The position numbers and the translations under genes were made by a program. Shown one piece after another: positions 1 through 14,900 of a stretch of 64,000 bases of DNA. The notes beneath the pieces are model-generated. The model worked only from the letters and a program-made list of their open reading frames with translations. It did not search any database and was not told the DNA's origin. Numbering within the stretch: the stretch's first letter is position 1; each line of letters begins with the position of its first letter. The DNA is from Lathyrus oleraceus (Eukaryota > Streptophyta > Magnoliopsida > Fabales > Fabaceae), in contig NC_066583.1 of NCBI RefSeq assembly GCF_024323335.1, forward strand, positions 12,738,665 through 12,802,664. Reading direction: 5' to 3'.

Positions 1-3000
1 TTGTCAACGGGTGCCTCTTGTGTTCCAGTTGCATACAATAATAAAGGAACTCAATTTGTCACAACTGACAACTAATTGAGCATTTTAAGGGAATATGGGA
101 TATTTCAAATATTAAGTGGAAAATAATATTAATTAAATCAACTAGTATTTTTATTATTATTATTATTTATTCAAATCAAATTATTTAATTATTTAAAAAT
201 ATATCAAGGAAATGATAATGAGTCGTGTAACCATTTCTTTTACCAATTCAAACTTTCGTTTTTTTTATCAATAATAAACCTTTTATTAATAAGTCTTTTT
301 TCTTATAGAACAGAAAATAAAATCGGCGTCCGAAAAATATCATACATATTATAGTATCTATGCATCTATATGCTAGTATAAGGTATAGAAAAGAGTGTAG
401 TTCACAATAACATTACTTTATTTTTCAATCTATAAAGGACCGCCATGTTATTTAATGGATACTATTATTTAAAGGTGAGTACAATTACTTGGATTTATTA
501 CAATGAGATAATTGACTTGCGTATAATGATAAAGGATTAAAGTCCATTAAATTTGTCCAGGGGAGCCTCTTGTGTTCCAGTTGCATATAATAATAATTGA
601 ACTTAATTGGTCACAACTGACAACTAATTGAGCATTTTAGGGAATATGAGGTATTTCAAATATTAAGTGGAAAATAAATATCATTTAATTCAAATAGTAT
701 TTTATTATTATTGTTTTTTATTCAAATCAAATTATTTAATTCTTTAAAAATATATACAGGAAATGATAATGAATCGTGTAACCATTTCTTTTCCAATTCC
801 ACCTTTTTTTCTTTTTTATCAATAATAAACCTTTTAATAATAAGTTTGTTTTTCTTATAGAACAGAAAATAAAATCGGCGTCCAAAAACTATCATTCATA
901 CTATAGTATCTATGCTAGTATAAGATATAGAAAAGAGTGCAGTTCACAATAACATTACTTTATTTTTCAATTATAAAGGCAAACAAGTTATTTGATGGAT
1001 ACTATTATTTTAAAGGTGACTCCAATTACTTGGATTTATTACAATGAGAGAAATTGACATGCATATAATAATAAAGGATCAAAGTATAGTAAATTTGTCC
1101 AGGGGAGCCTTTGTGTTCCAGTAGCATACAATAATAAAGGAACTTAATTTGTCACAACTGACAACTAATTGAGCATTTTAATGGAATATGGGATATTACA
1201 AATATATATGGAAAATATATATCATTTAATTCAACTAGTATTTTTATTATTATTATTTATTCAAATCAACTTATTTAATTATTTAAAAATATATAAAGGA
1301 AATGATAATGAATCGTGTAACCATTTCTTTTTCCAATTTCACCTTTCTTTCTTTTTATCAAAAATAAACCTTTTATGAATAAGTTTGTTTTTCTTATAGA
1401 ACAGTAATAAAATCGGCGTCCGAGAAATATCATACATATTATAGTATGTATGCATCTATATGCTAGTATAAGATATAGAAAATAGTGCAGTTCACAATAA
1501 CATTACTTTATTTCTCAATTTATAAAGGCAAACCATGTTATTTGATGGATACTATTATTTTAAAGGTGAGTCCAATTACTTGGATTATTTACAATGAGAT
1601 AAATTGACTTGCGTATAATGATAAAGGATCAAAGTCCGATAAATTTGTCCAGGGGAGCCTCTTGTGTTCCAGTTGCATATAATAATAAAGGAACTCAATT
1701 GGTCACAACTGACAACTAATAAAGCATTTTAAGGGAATATGAGATATTTCAAATATTAACTGGAAAATAAATATCATTTAATTCAACTAGTATTTTTATT
1801 ATTATTATTATTTATTCAAATCAAATTATTTAATTATTTAAAATATATACAGGAAATGATAGTGAATCGTGTAACCATTTCTTTTTCCAATTCCACCTTT
1901 GTTTCTTTTTTATCAGTAATAAACCTTTTATTAATAAGTTTGTTTTTCTTATAGAAAAGAAAATAAAACCGGCGTCCAAAAAATAATTTACATGTTATAG
2001 TATCTATGCATCTATATGCTAGTATAAGATATAGAAAATAGTGCAGTTCACAATAACATTACTTTACTTTTCAATTTATAAAGGACCGCCATATTATTTG
2101 ATGGATACTATTATTTTAAAGGTGAGTCCAATTACTTGGATTTATTACAATGAGAGAAATTGACTTGCGTATAATGATAAAGGATCAAAGTCCACTAAAT
2201 TTGTCCAGGGGAGCCTCTTCTGTTCCAGTTGCATATAATAATAAAGGAACTTAATTTGTTACAACTGACAACTAATTGAGCATTTTAAGGGAATATGGGA
2301 TATTTCAAATATTAAGTGGAAAATATATATAATTAAATCAACTAGTATTTTTATTATTATTATTATTATTTATTCAAATCAAATTATTTAATTATTTAAA
2401 AATATATCAAGGAAATGATAATGAGTCGTGTAACCATTTCTTTTACCAATTCAAACTTTCGTTTTTTTAATCAATAATAAACCTTTTATTAATAAGTCTG
2501 TTTCTCTTATAGAACAGAAAATAAAATCGGCGTCCGAAAAATATCATACATATTATAGTATTTATGCATCTATATGCTAGTATAAGATATAGAAAAGAGT
2601 GTAGTTCACAATAACATTACTTTATTTTTCAATCTATAAAGGACCGCCATGTTATTTGATGGATACTATTATTTTAAAGGTGAGTACAATTACTTGGATT
2701 TATTACAATGAGATAAATTGACTTGCGTATAATGATAAAGGATTAAAGTCCATCAAATTTGTCCAGGGGAGCCTCTTGTGTTCCAGTTGCATATAATAAT
2801 AATTGAACTTAATTGGTCACAACTGACAACTAATTGAGCATTTTAAGGGAATATAAGGTATTTCAAATATTAAGTGGAAAATAAATATCATTTAATTCAA
2901 ATAGTATTTTTATTATTATTGTTTTTTATTCAAATCAAATTATTTAATTCTTTAAAAATATATACAGGAAATGATAATGAATCGTGTAACCATTTCTTTT

Positions 3001-6000
3001 TCAAATTCCACCTTTTTTTCTTTTTTACCAATAATAAACCTTTAATAATAAGTTTGTTTTTCTTATAGAACAGAAAATAAAATCGGCGTCCAAAAACTAT
3101 CATTCATATTATAGTATCTATGCTAGTATAAGATATAGAAAAGAGTGCAGTTCACAATAACATTACTTTATTTTTCAATTTATAAAGGCAAACAAAGTTA
3201 TTTGATGGATACTATTATTTTAAAGGTGACTCCAATTACTTGGATTTATTACAATGAGAGAAATTGACATGCATATAATAATAAAGGATCAAAGTATAGT
3301 AAATTTGTCGAGGGGAGCCTTTTGTGTTCCAGTAGCATACAATAATAAAGGAACTTAATTTGTCACAACTGACAACTAATTGAGCATTTTAATGGAATAT
3401 GGGATATTACAAATATTAGATGGAAAATATATATCATTTAATTCAACTAGTATTTTTATTATTATTATTTATTCAAATCAACTTATTTAATTATTTAAAA
3501 ATATATAAAGGAAATGATAATGAATCGTGTAACCATTTCTTTTTCCAATTTCACCTTTCTTTCTTTTTTATCAAAAATAAACCTTTTATGAATAAGTTTG
3601 TTTTCTTATAGAACAGTAAATAAAATCGGCGTCCGAGAAATATCATACATATTATAGTATGTATGCATCTATATGCTAGTATAAGATATAGAAAATAGTG
3701 CAGTTCACAATAACATTACTTTATTTCTCAATTTATAAAGGCAAACCATGTTATTTGATGGATACTATTATTTTAAAGGTGAGTCCAATTACTTGGATTA
3801 TTTACAATGAGATAAATTGACTTGCGTATAATGATAAAGGATCAAAGTCCGATAAATTTGTCCAGGGGAGCCTCTTGTGTTCCAGTTGCATATAATAATA
3901 AAGGAACTCAATTGGTCACAACTGACAACTAATAAAGCATTTTAAGGGAATATGAGATATTTCAAATATTAACTGGAAAATAAATATCATTTAATTCAAC
4001 TAGTATTTTATTATTATTGTTATTTATTCAAATCAAATTATTTAATTATTTAAAAATATATACAGGAAATGATAGTGAATCGTGTAACCATTTCTTTTTC
4101 CAATTCCACCTTTGTTTCTTTTTTATCAGTAATAAACCTTTTATTAATAAGTTTGTTTTTCTTATAGAAAAGAAAATAAAACCGGCGTCCAAAAAATAAT
4201 TTACATGTTATAGTATCTATGCATCTATATGCTAGTATAAGATATAGAAAATAGTGCAGTTCACAATAACATTACTTTACTTTTCAATTTATAAAGGACC
4301 GCCATATTATTTGATGGATACTATTATTTTAAAGGTGAGTCCAATTACTTGGATTTATTACAATGAGAGAAATTGACTTGCGTATAATGATAAAGGATCA
4401 AAGTCCACTAAATTTGTCCAGGGGAGCCTCTTCTGTTCCAGTTGCATATAATAATAAAGGAACTTAATTTGTTACAACTCACAACTAATTGAGCATTTTA
4501 AGGGAATATGGGATATTTCAAATATTAAGTGGAAAAATATATAATTAAATCAACTAGTATTTTTATTATTATTATTATTTATTCAAATCAAATTATTTAA
4601 TTATTTAAAAATATATCAAGGAAATGATAATGAGTCGTGTAACCATTTCTTTTACCAATTCAAACTTTCGTTTTTTTTATCAATAATAAACCTTTTATTA
4701 ATAAGTCTGTTTCTCTTATAGAACAGAAAATAAAATCGGCGTCCGAAAAATATCATACATATTATAGTATTTATGCATCTATATGCTAGTATAAGATATA
4801 GAAAAGAGTGTAGTTCACAATAACATTACTTTATTTTTCAATCTATAAAGGACCGCCATGTTATTTAATGGATACTATTATTTTAAAGGTGAGTACAATT
4901 ACTTGGATTTATTACAATGAGATAAATTGACTTGCGTATAATGATAAAGGATTAAAGTCCATTAAATTTGTCCAGGGGAGCCTCTTGTGTTCCAGTTGCA
5001 TATAATAATAATTGAACTTAATTGGTCACAACTGACAACTAATTGAGCATTTTAAGGGAATATGAGGTATTTCAAATATTAAGTGGAAAATAAATATCAT
5101 TTAATTCAAATAGTATTTTTATTATTATTGTTTTTTATTCAAATCAAATTATTTAATTCTTTAAAAATATATACAGGAAATGATAATGAATCGTGTAACC
5201 ATTTCTTTTTCCAATTCCACCTTTTTTTCTTTTTTATCAATAATAAACCTTTTAATAATAAGTTTGTTTTTCTTATAGAACAGAAAATAAAATCGGCGTC
5301 CAAAAACTATCATTCATACTATAGTATCTATGCTAGTATAAGATATAGAAAAGAGTGCAGTTCACAATAACATTACTTTATTTTTCAATTTATAAAGGCA
5401 AACAAAGTTATTTGATGGATACTATTATTTTAAAGGTGACTCCAATTACTTGGATTTATTACAATGAGAGAAATTGACATGCATATAATAATAAAGGATC
5501 AAAGTATAGTAAATTTGTCCAGGGGAGCCTTTTGTGTTCCAGTAGCATACAATAATAAAGGAACTTAATTTGTCACAACTGACAACTAATTGAGCATTTT
5601 AATGGAATATGGGATATTACAAATATTATATGGAAAATATATATCATTTAATTCAACTAGTATTTTTATTATTATTAGTTATTCAAATCAACTTATTTAA
5701 TTATTTAAAAATATATAAAGGAAATGATAATGAATCGTGTAACCATTTCTTTTTCCAATTTCACCTTTCTTTCTTTTTTATCAAAAATAAACCTTTTATG
5801 AATAAGTTTGTTTTTCTTATAGAACAGTAAATAAAATCGGCGTCCGAGAAATATCATACATATTATAGTATGTATGCATCTATATGCTAGTATAAGATAT
5901 AGAAAATAGTGCAGTTCACAATAACATTACTTTATTTCTCAATTTATAAAGGCAAACCATGTTATTTGATGGATACTATTATTTAAAGGTGAGTCCAATT

Positions 6001-9000
6001 ACTTGGATTATTTACAATGAGATAAATTGACTTGCGTATAATGATAAAGGATCAAAGTCCGATAAATTTGTCCAGGGGAGCCTCTTGTGTTCCAGTTGCA
6101 TATAATAATAAAGGAACTCAATTGGTCACAACTGACAACTAATAAAGCATTTTAAGGGAATATGAGATATTTCAAATATTAACTGGAAAATAAATATCAT
6201 TTAATTCAACTAGTATTTTTATTATTATTATTATTTATTCAAATCAAATTATTTAATTATTTAAAAATATATACAGGAAATGATAGTGAATCGTGTAACC
6301 ATTTCTTTTTCCAATTCCACCTTTGTTTCTTTTTTATCAGTAATAAACCTTTTATTAATAAGTTTGTTTTTCTTATAGAAAAGAAAATAAAACCGGCGTC
6401 CAAAAAATAATTTACATGTTATAGTATCTATGCATCTATATGCTAGTATAAGATATAGAAAATAGTGCAGTTCACAATAACATTACTTTACTTTTCAATT
6501 TATAAAGGACCGCCATATTATTTGATGGATACTATTATTTTAAAGGTGAGTCCAATTACTTGGATTTATTACAATGAGAGAAATTGACTTGCGTATAATG
6601 ATAAAGGATCAAAGTCCACTAAATTTGTCCAGGGGAGCCTCTTCTGTTCCAGTTGCATATAATAATAAAGGAACTTAATTTGTTACAACTGACAACTAAT
6701 TGAGCATTTTAAGGGAATATGGGATATTTCAAATATTAAGTGGAAAATATATATAATTAAATCAACTAGTATTTTATTATTATTATTATTATTTATTCAA
6801 ATCAAATTATTTAATTATTTAAAAATATATCAAGGAAATGATAATGAGTCGTGTAACCATTTCTTTTACCAATTCAAACTTTCGTTTTTTAATCAATAAT
6901 AAACCTTTTATTAATAAGTCTGTTTCTCTTATAGAACAGAAAATAAAATCGGCGTCCGAAAAATATCATACATATTATAGTATTTATGCATCTATATGCT
7001 AGTATAAGATATAGAAAAGAGTGTAGTTCACAATAACATTACTTTATTTTTCAATCTATAAAGGACCGCCATGTTATTTGATGGATACTATTATTTTAAA
7101 GGTGAGTACAATTACTTGGATTTATTACAATGAGATAAATTGACTTGCGTATAATGATAAAGGATTAAAGTCCATCAAATTTGTCCAGGGGAGCCTCTTG
7201 TGTTCCAGTTGCATATAATAATAATTGAACTTAATTGGTCACAACTGACAACTAATTGAGCATTTTAAGGGAATATAAGGTATTTCAAATATTAAGTGGA
7301 AAATAAATATCATTTAATTCAAATAGTATTTTTATTATTATTGTTTTTTATTCAAATCAAATTATTTAATTCTTTAAAAATATATACAGGAAATGATAAT
7401 GAATCGTGTAACCATTTCTTTTTCAAATTCCACCTTTTTTTCTTTTTTACCAATAATAAACCTTTTAATAATAAGTTTGTTTTTCTTATAGAACAGAAAA
7501 TAAAATCGGCGTCCAAAAACTATCATTCATATTATAGTATCTATGCTAGTATAAGATATAGAAAAGAGTGCAGTTCACAATAACATTACTTTATTTTTCA
7601 ATTTATAAAGGCAAACAAAGTTATTTGATGGATACTATTATTTTAAAGGTGACTCCAATTACTTGGATTTATTACAATGAGAGAAATTGACATGCATATA
7701 ATAATAAAGGATCAAAGTATAGTAAATTTGTCGAGGGGAGCCTTTTGTGTTCCAGTAGCATACAATAATAAAGGAACTTAATTTGTCACAACTGACAACT
7801 AATTGAGCATTTTAATGGAATATGGGATATTACAAATATTAGATGGAAAATATATATCATTTAATTCAACTAGTATTTTTATTATTATTATTTATTCAAA
7901 TCAACTTATTTAATTATTTAAAAATATATAAAGGAAATGATAATGAATCGTGTAACCATTTCTTTTTCCAATTTCACCTTTCTTTCTTTTTTATCAAAAA
8001 TAAACCTTTTATGAATAAGTTTGTTTTTCTTATAGAACAGTAAATAAAATCGGCGTCCGAGAAATATCATACATATTATAGTATGTATGCATCTATATGC
8101 TAGTATAAGATATAGAAAATAGTGCAGTTCACAATAACATTACTTTATTTCTCAATTTATAAAGGCAAACCATGTTATTTGATGGATACTATTATTTTAA
8201 AGGTGAGTCCAATTACTTGGATTATTTACAATGAGATAAATTGACTTGCGTATAATGATAAAGGATCAAAGTCCGATAAATTTGTCCAGGGGAGCCTCTT
8301 GTGTTCCAGTTGCATATAATAATAAAGGAACTCAATTGGTCACAACTGACAACTAATAAAGCATTTTAAGGGAATATGAGATATTTCAAATATTAACTGG
8401 AAAATAAATATCATTTAATTCAACTAGTATTTTTATTATTATTGTTATTTATTCAAATCAAATTATTTAATTATTTAAAAATATATACAGGAAATGATAG
8501 TGAATCGTGTAACCATTTCTTTTTCCAATTCCACCTTTGTTTCTTTTTTATCAGTAATAAACCTTTTATTAATAAGTTTGTTTTTCTTATAGAAAAGAAA
8601 ATAAAACGGCGTCCAAAAAATAATTTACATGTTATAGTATCTATGCATCTATATGCTAGTATAAGATATAGAAAATAGTGCAGTTCACAATAACATTACT
8701 TTACTTTTCAATTTATAAAGGACCGCCATATTATTTGATGGATACTATTATTTTAAAGGTGAGTCCAATTACTTGTATTTATTACAATGAGAGAAATTGA
8801 CTTGCGTATAATGATAAAGGATCAAAGTCCACTAAATTTGTCCAGGGGAGCCTCTTCTGTTCCAGTTGCATATAATAATAAAGGAACTTAATTTGTTACA
8901 ACTCACAACTAATTGAGCATTTTAAGGGAATATGGGATATTTCAAATATTAAGTGGAAAATATATATAATTAAATCAACTAGTATTTTTATTATTATTAT

Positions 9001-11930
9001 TATTTATTCAAATCAAATTATTTAATTATTTAAAAATATATCAAGGAAATGATAATGAGTCGTGTAACCATTTCTTTTACCAATTCAAACTTTCGTTTTT
9101 TTAATCAATAATAAACCTTTTATTAATAAGTCTGTTTCTCTTATAGAACAGAAAATAAAATCGGCGTCCGAAAAATATCATACATATTATAGTATTTATG
9201 CATCTATATGCTAGTATAAGATATAGAAAAGAGTGTAGTTCACAATAACATTACTTTATTTTTCAATCTATAAAGGACCGCCATGTTATTTGATGGATAC
9301 TATTATTTTAAAGGTGAGTACAATTACTTGGATTTATTACAATGAGATAAATTGACTTGCGTATAATGATAAAGGATTAAAGTCCATCAAATTTGTCCAG
9401 GGGAGCCTCTTGTGTTCCAGTTGCATATAATAATAATTGAACTTAATTGGTCACAACTGACAACTAATTGAGCATTTTAAGGGAATATAAGGTATTTCAA
9501 ATATTAAGTGGAAAATAAATATCATTTAATTCAAATAGTATTTTTATTATTATTGTTTTTTATTCAAATCAAATTATTTAATTCTTTAAAAATATATACA
9601 GGAAATGATAATGAATCGTGTAACCATTTCTTTTTCAAATTCCACCTTTTTTCTTTTTTACCAATAATAAACCTTTTAATAATAAGTTTGTTTTTCTTAT
9701 AGAACAGAAAATAAAATCGGCGTCCAAAAACTATCATTCATATTATAGTATCTATGCTAGTATAAGATATAGAAAAGAGTGCAGTTCACAATAACATTAC
9801 TTTATTTTTCAATTTATAAAGGCAAACAAAGTTATTTGATGGATACTATTATTTTAAAGGTGACTCCAATTACTTGGATTTATTACAATGAGAGAAATTG
9901 ACATGCATATAATAATAAAGGATCAAAGTATAGTAAATTTGTCGAGGGGAGCCTTTTGTGTTCCAGTAGCATACAATAATAAAGGAACTTAATTTGTCAC
10001 AACTGACAACTAATTGAGCATTTTAATGGAATATGGGATATTACAAATATTAGATGGAAAATATATATCATTTAATTCAACTAGTATTTTTATTATTATT
10101 ATTTATTCAAATCAACTTATTTAATTATTTAAAAATATATAAAGGAAATGATAATGAATCGTGTAACCATTTCTTTTTCCAATTTCACCTTTCTTTCTTT
10201 TTTATCAAAAATAAACCTTTTATGAATAAGTTTGTTTTTCTTATAGAACAGTAAATAAAATCGGCGTCCGAGAAATATCATACATATTATAGTATGTATG
10301 CATCTATATGCTAGTATAAGATATAGAAAATAGTGCAGTTCACAATAACATTACTTTATTTCTCAATTTATAAAGGCAAACCATGTTATTTGATGGATAC
10401 TATTATTTTAAAGGTGAGTCCAATTACTTGGATTATTTACAATGAGATAAATTGACTTGCGTATAATGATAAAGGATCAAAGTCCGATAAATTTGTCCAG
10501 GGGAGCCTCTTGTGTTCCAGTTGCATATAATAATAAAGGAACTCAATTGGTCACAACTGACAACTAATAAAGCATTTTAAGGGAATATGAGATATTTCAA
10601 ATATTAACTGGAAAATAAATATCATTTAATTCAACTAGTATTTTTATTATTATTGTTATTTATTCAAATCAAATTATTTAATTATTTAAAAATATATACA
10701 GGAAATGATAGTGAATCGTGTAACCATTTCTTTTTCCAATTCCACCTTTGTTTCTTTTTTATCAGTAATAAACCTTTTATTAATAAGTTTGTTTTTCTTA
10801 TAGAAAAGAAAATAAAACCGGCGTCCAAAAAAATAATACATGTTATAGTATCTATGCATCTATATGCTAGTATAAGATATAGAAAATAGTGCAGTTCACA
10901 ATAACATTACTTTACTTTTCAATTTATAAAGGACCGCCATATTATTTGATGGATACTATTATTTTAAAGGTGAGTCCAATTACTTGGATTTATTACAATG
11001 AGAGAAATTGACTTGCGTATAATGATAAAGGATCAAAGTCCACTAAATTTGTCCAGGGGAGCCTCTTCTGTTCCAGTTGCATATAATAATAAAGGAACTT
11101 AATTTGTTACAACTCACAACTAATTGAGCATTTTAAGGGAATATGGGATATTTCAAATATTAAGTGGAAAATATATATAATTAAATCAACTAGTATTTTT
11201 ATTATTATTATTATTTATTCAAATCAAATTATTTAATTATTTAAAAATATATCAAGGAAATGATAATGAGTCGTGTAACCATTTCTTTTACCAATTCAAA
11301 CTTTCGTTTTTTTTATCAATAATAAACCTTTTATTAATAAGTCTGTTTCTCTTATAGAACAGAAAATAAAATCGGCGTCCGAAAAATATCATACATATTA
11401 TAGTATTTATGCATCTATATGCTAGTATAAGATATAGAAAAGAGTGTAGTTCACAATAACATTACTTTATTTTTCAATCTATAAAGGACCGCCATGTTAT
11501 TTGATGGATACTATTATTTTAAAGGTGAGTACAATTACTTGGATTTATTACAATGAGATAAATTGACTTGCGTATAATGATAAAGGATTAAAGTCCATTA
11601 AATTTGTCCAGGGGAGCCTCTTGTGTTCCAGTTGCATATAATAATAATTGAACTTAATTGGTCACAACTGACAACTAATTGAGCATTTTAAGGGAATATA
11701 AGGTATTTCAAATATTAAGTGGAAAATAAATATCATTTAATTCAAATAGTATTTTTATTATTATTGTTTTTTATTCAAATCAAATTATTTAATTCTTTAA
11801 AAATATATACAGGAAATGATAATGAATCGTGTAACCATTTCTTTTTACAATTCCACCTTTTTTTTTCTTTTTTATCAATAATAAACCTTTTAATAATAAG
11901 TTTGTTTTTCTTATAGAACAGAAAATAAAA
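1..11930 (+). repeat. Higher-order repeat block A (4 monomers, ~2.21 kb)
   Basis: Monomer variants recur every fourth unit. The same variant starts at 555, 2761, 4970, 7183, 9395 and 11606, giving periods of 2206, 2209, 2213, 2212 and 2211 bp. Type 1 has a short ATTGTTTTTTATT tract and lacks the 12 bases GCATCTATATGC found in others, which shortens it to 542-547 bp. Type 2 has CCAGTAGCATACAATAA. Type 3 has AATAAAGCATTTTAAG. Type 4 reads CCTCTTCTGTTCC. Copies differ by scattered substitutions and one-base indels in homopolymers. Regularity is lost after the type 1 unit at 11606, whose right half already resembles the next block. Confidence 0.9.
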
Positions 11931-14900
11931 TCGGCGTCCAAAAAATATCATTCATATTATAGTATCTATGCATCTATATACTAGTATAAGATATAGAAAA
12001 GAGTGCAGTTCACAATAACATTACTTTACTTTTCAATTTATAAAGGACCGCCATGTTATTTGATGGATACTATTATTTTAAAGGTGAATCCAACCACTTG
12101 GATTGTTTACAATGAGATAAATTGACTTGCGTATAATGATAAAGGATCAAAGTCTTGTAAATTTGTCCAGGGGAGCCTCTTGTGTTCCAGTTGCATATAA
12201 TAATAAAGGAACTCAAGTGGTCACAATTGACAACTAATTAAGCATTTTAAGCGAATATGTGATACTTCAAATATTAAGTGTAAAATATATATCATTTAAT
12301 TCAACTAGTATTTTTATTATTATTATTATTTATTCAAGTCAAATTATTTAATTATTTTAAAATAAATAAAGGAAATGATAATGAATCGTGTAACCATTCC
12401 TTTTTGCAATTCCACCTTTCTTTCTTTTTTATCAATAATAAACCTTTTATTAATAAGTTTATTTTTCTTAAAGAACAGAAAATAAAATCGGAGTCCAAAA
12501 AATATCATACATATTGTAGTATCTATGCATCTATATGGTAGTATAAGATATAGAAAAGAGTGCAGTTCAAATAACATTACTTTATTTTTCAATTTATAAA
12601 GGACCGCCATGTTATTTGATGGATACTATTATTTTAAAGGTGAGTCCAATTGCTTGGATTATTTACAATGAGATAAATTGACTTGCGTATAATGATAAAG
12701 GATCAAAGTCCAGTAAATTTGTCCAGGGGAGCCTCTTGTGTTCCAGTTGCATATAATAATAAAGGAACTCAATTGGTCACAATTTACAACTAATTAAGCA
12801 TTTTAAGGGAATATGGGATATTTCAAATATTAAGTGGAAAATATATATCATTTAATTCAACTAGTATTTTTATTATTATTATTATTTACTCAAGTCAAAT
12901 TATTTAATTATTTAAAAATATATAAAGGAAATGATAATGAAATGTGTAACCATTTCTTTTTCCAATTCCACCTTTCTTTCTTTTTTATCAATAATAAACC
13001 TTTTATTAATAAGTCTGTTTTTTTTATAGAACAAAAAATAAAATCTGCGTCCGAAAAAAATCATACATATTTTAGTATGTATGCATCTATATGCTAGTAT
13101 AAGATATAGAAAATACTGCAGTTCACAATAACATTATTTTATTTTTCAATTTAAAAAGGAAAGCCATGTTATTTGATGGATACTATTATTTTAAAGGTGA
13201 GTCCAATTGCTTGGATTATTTACAATGAGATAAATCGATTTGCGTATAATGATAAAGGATCAAAGTCCAGTAAATTTGTCCAGGGGAGCCTCTTGTGTTC
13301 CAATTGCATATAATAATAAAGGAACTCAATTGGTCACAATTTACGACTAATTAAGCATTTTAAGCGAATATGGGATACTTCAAATATTAAGTGTAAAATA
13401 TATATCATTTAATTCAACTAGTATTTTTATTATTATTATTATTTATTCAAGTCAAATTATTTAATTATTTTAAAATAAATAAAGGAAATGATAATGAATC
13501 GTGTAACCATTCCTTTTTGCAATTCCACCTTTCTTTCTTTTTTATCAATAATAAACCTTTTATTAATAAGTTTATTTTTCTTAAAGAACAGAAAATAAAA
13601 TCGGAGTCCAAAAAATTTCATACATATTGTAGTATCTATGCATCTATATGCTAGTATAAGATATAGAAAAGAGTGCAGTTCACAATAACATTACTTTATT
13701 TTTCAATTTATAAAGGACCGCCATGTTATTTGATGGATACTATTATTTTAAAGGTTAGTCCAATTGCTTGGATTATTTACAATGAGATAAATCGATTTGC
13801 GTATAATGATAGAGGATCAAAGTCCAGTAAATTTGTCCAGGGGAGCCTCTTGTGTTCCAATTGCATATAATAATAAAGGAACTCAATTGGTCATAATTTA
13901 CGACTAATTAAGCATTTTAAGCGAATATGGGATACTTCAAATATTAAGTGTAAAATATATATCATTTAATTCAACTAGTATTTTTATTATTATTATTATT
14001 TACTCAAGTCAAATTATTTAATTATTTTAAAATATATAAAGGAAATGATAATGAATTGTGTAACCATTTCTTTTTCCAATTCCACCTTTCTTTCTTTTTT
14101 ATCAATAATAAACCTTTTATTAATAAGTCTGTTTTTCTTATAGAACAGAAAATAAAATCTGCGTCCGAAAAATATCATACATATTTTAGTATGTATGCAT
14201 CTATATGCTAGTATAAGATATAGAAAATACTACAGTTCACAATAACATTATTTTATTTTTCAATTTATAAAGGACCGCCATGTTATTTGATGGATACTAT
14301 TATTTTAAAGGTGAGTCCAATTGCTTGGATTATTTACAATGAGATAAATTGACTTGCGTATAATGATAAAGGATCAAAGTCCAGTAAATTTGTCCAGGGG
14401 AGCCTCTTGTGTTCCAGTTGCATATAATAATAAAGGAACTCAATTGGTCACAATTTACACCTAATTAAGCATTTTAAGGGAATATGGGATATTTCAAATA
14501 TTAAGTGGAAAATATATATCATTTAATTCAACTAGTATTTTTATTATTATTATTATTTATTCCAGTAAAATTATTTAATTATTTAAAAATATATAAAGGA
14601 AATGATAATGAATTGTGTAACCGTTTCTTTTTCCAATTCCACCTTTCTTTCTTTTTTATCAATAATAAACCTTTTATTAATAAGTCTGTTTTTCTTATAG
14701 AACAGAAAATAAAATCTGCGTCCCAAAAATATCATACATATTTTAGTATGTATGCATCTATATGCTAGTATAAGATATAGAAAATACTGCAGTTCACAAT
14801 AACATTATTTTATTTTTCAATTTAAAAAGGAAAGCCATGTTATTTGATGGATACTATTATTTTAAAGGTTAGTCCAATTGCTTGGATTATTTACAATGAG

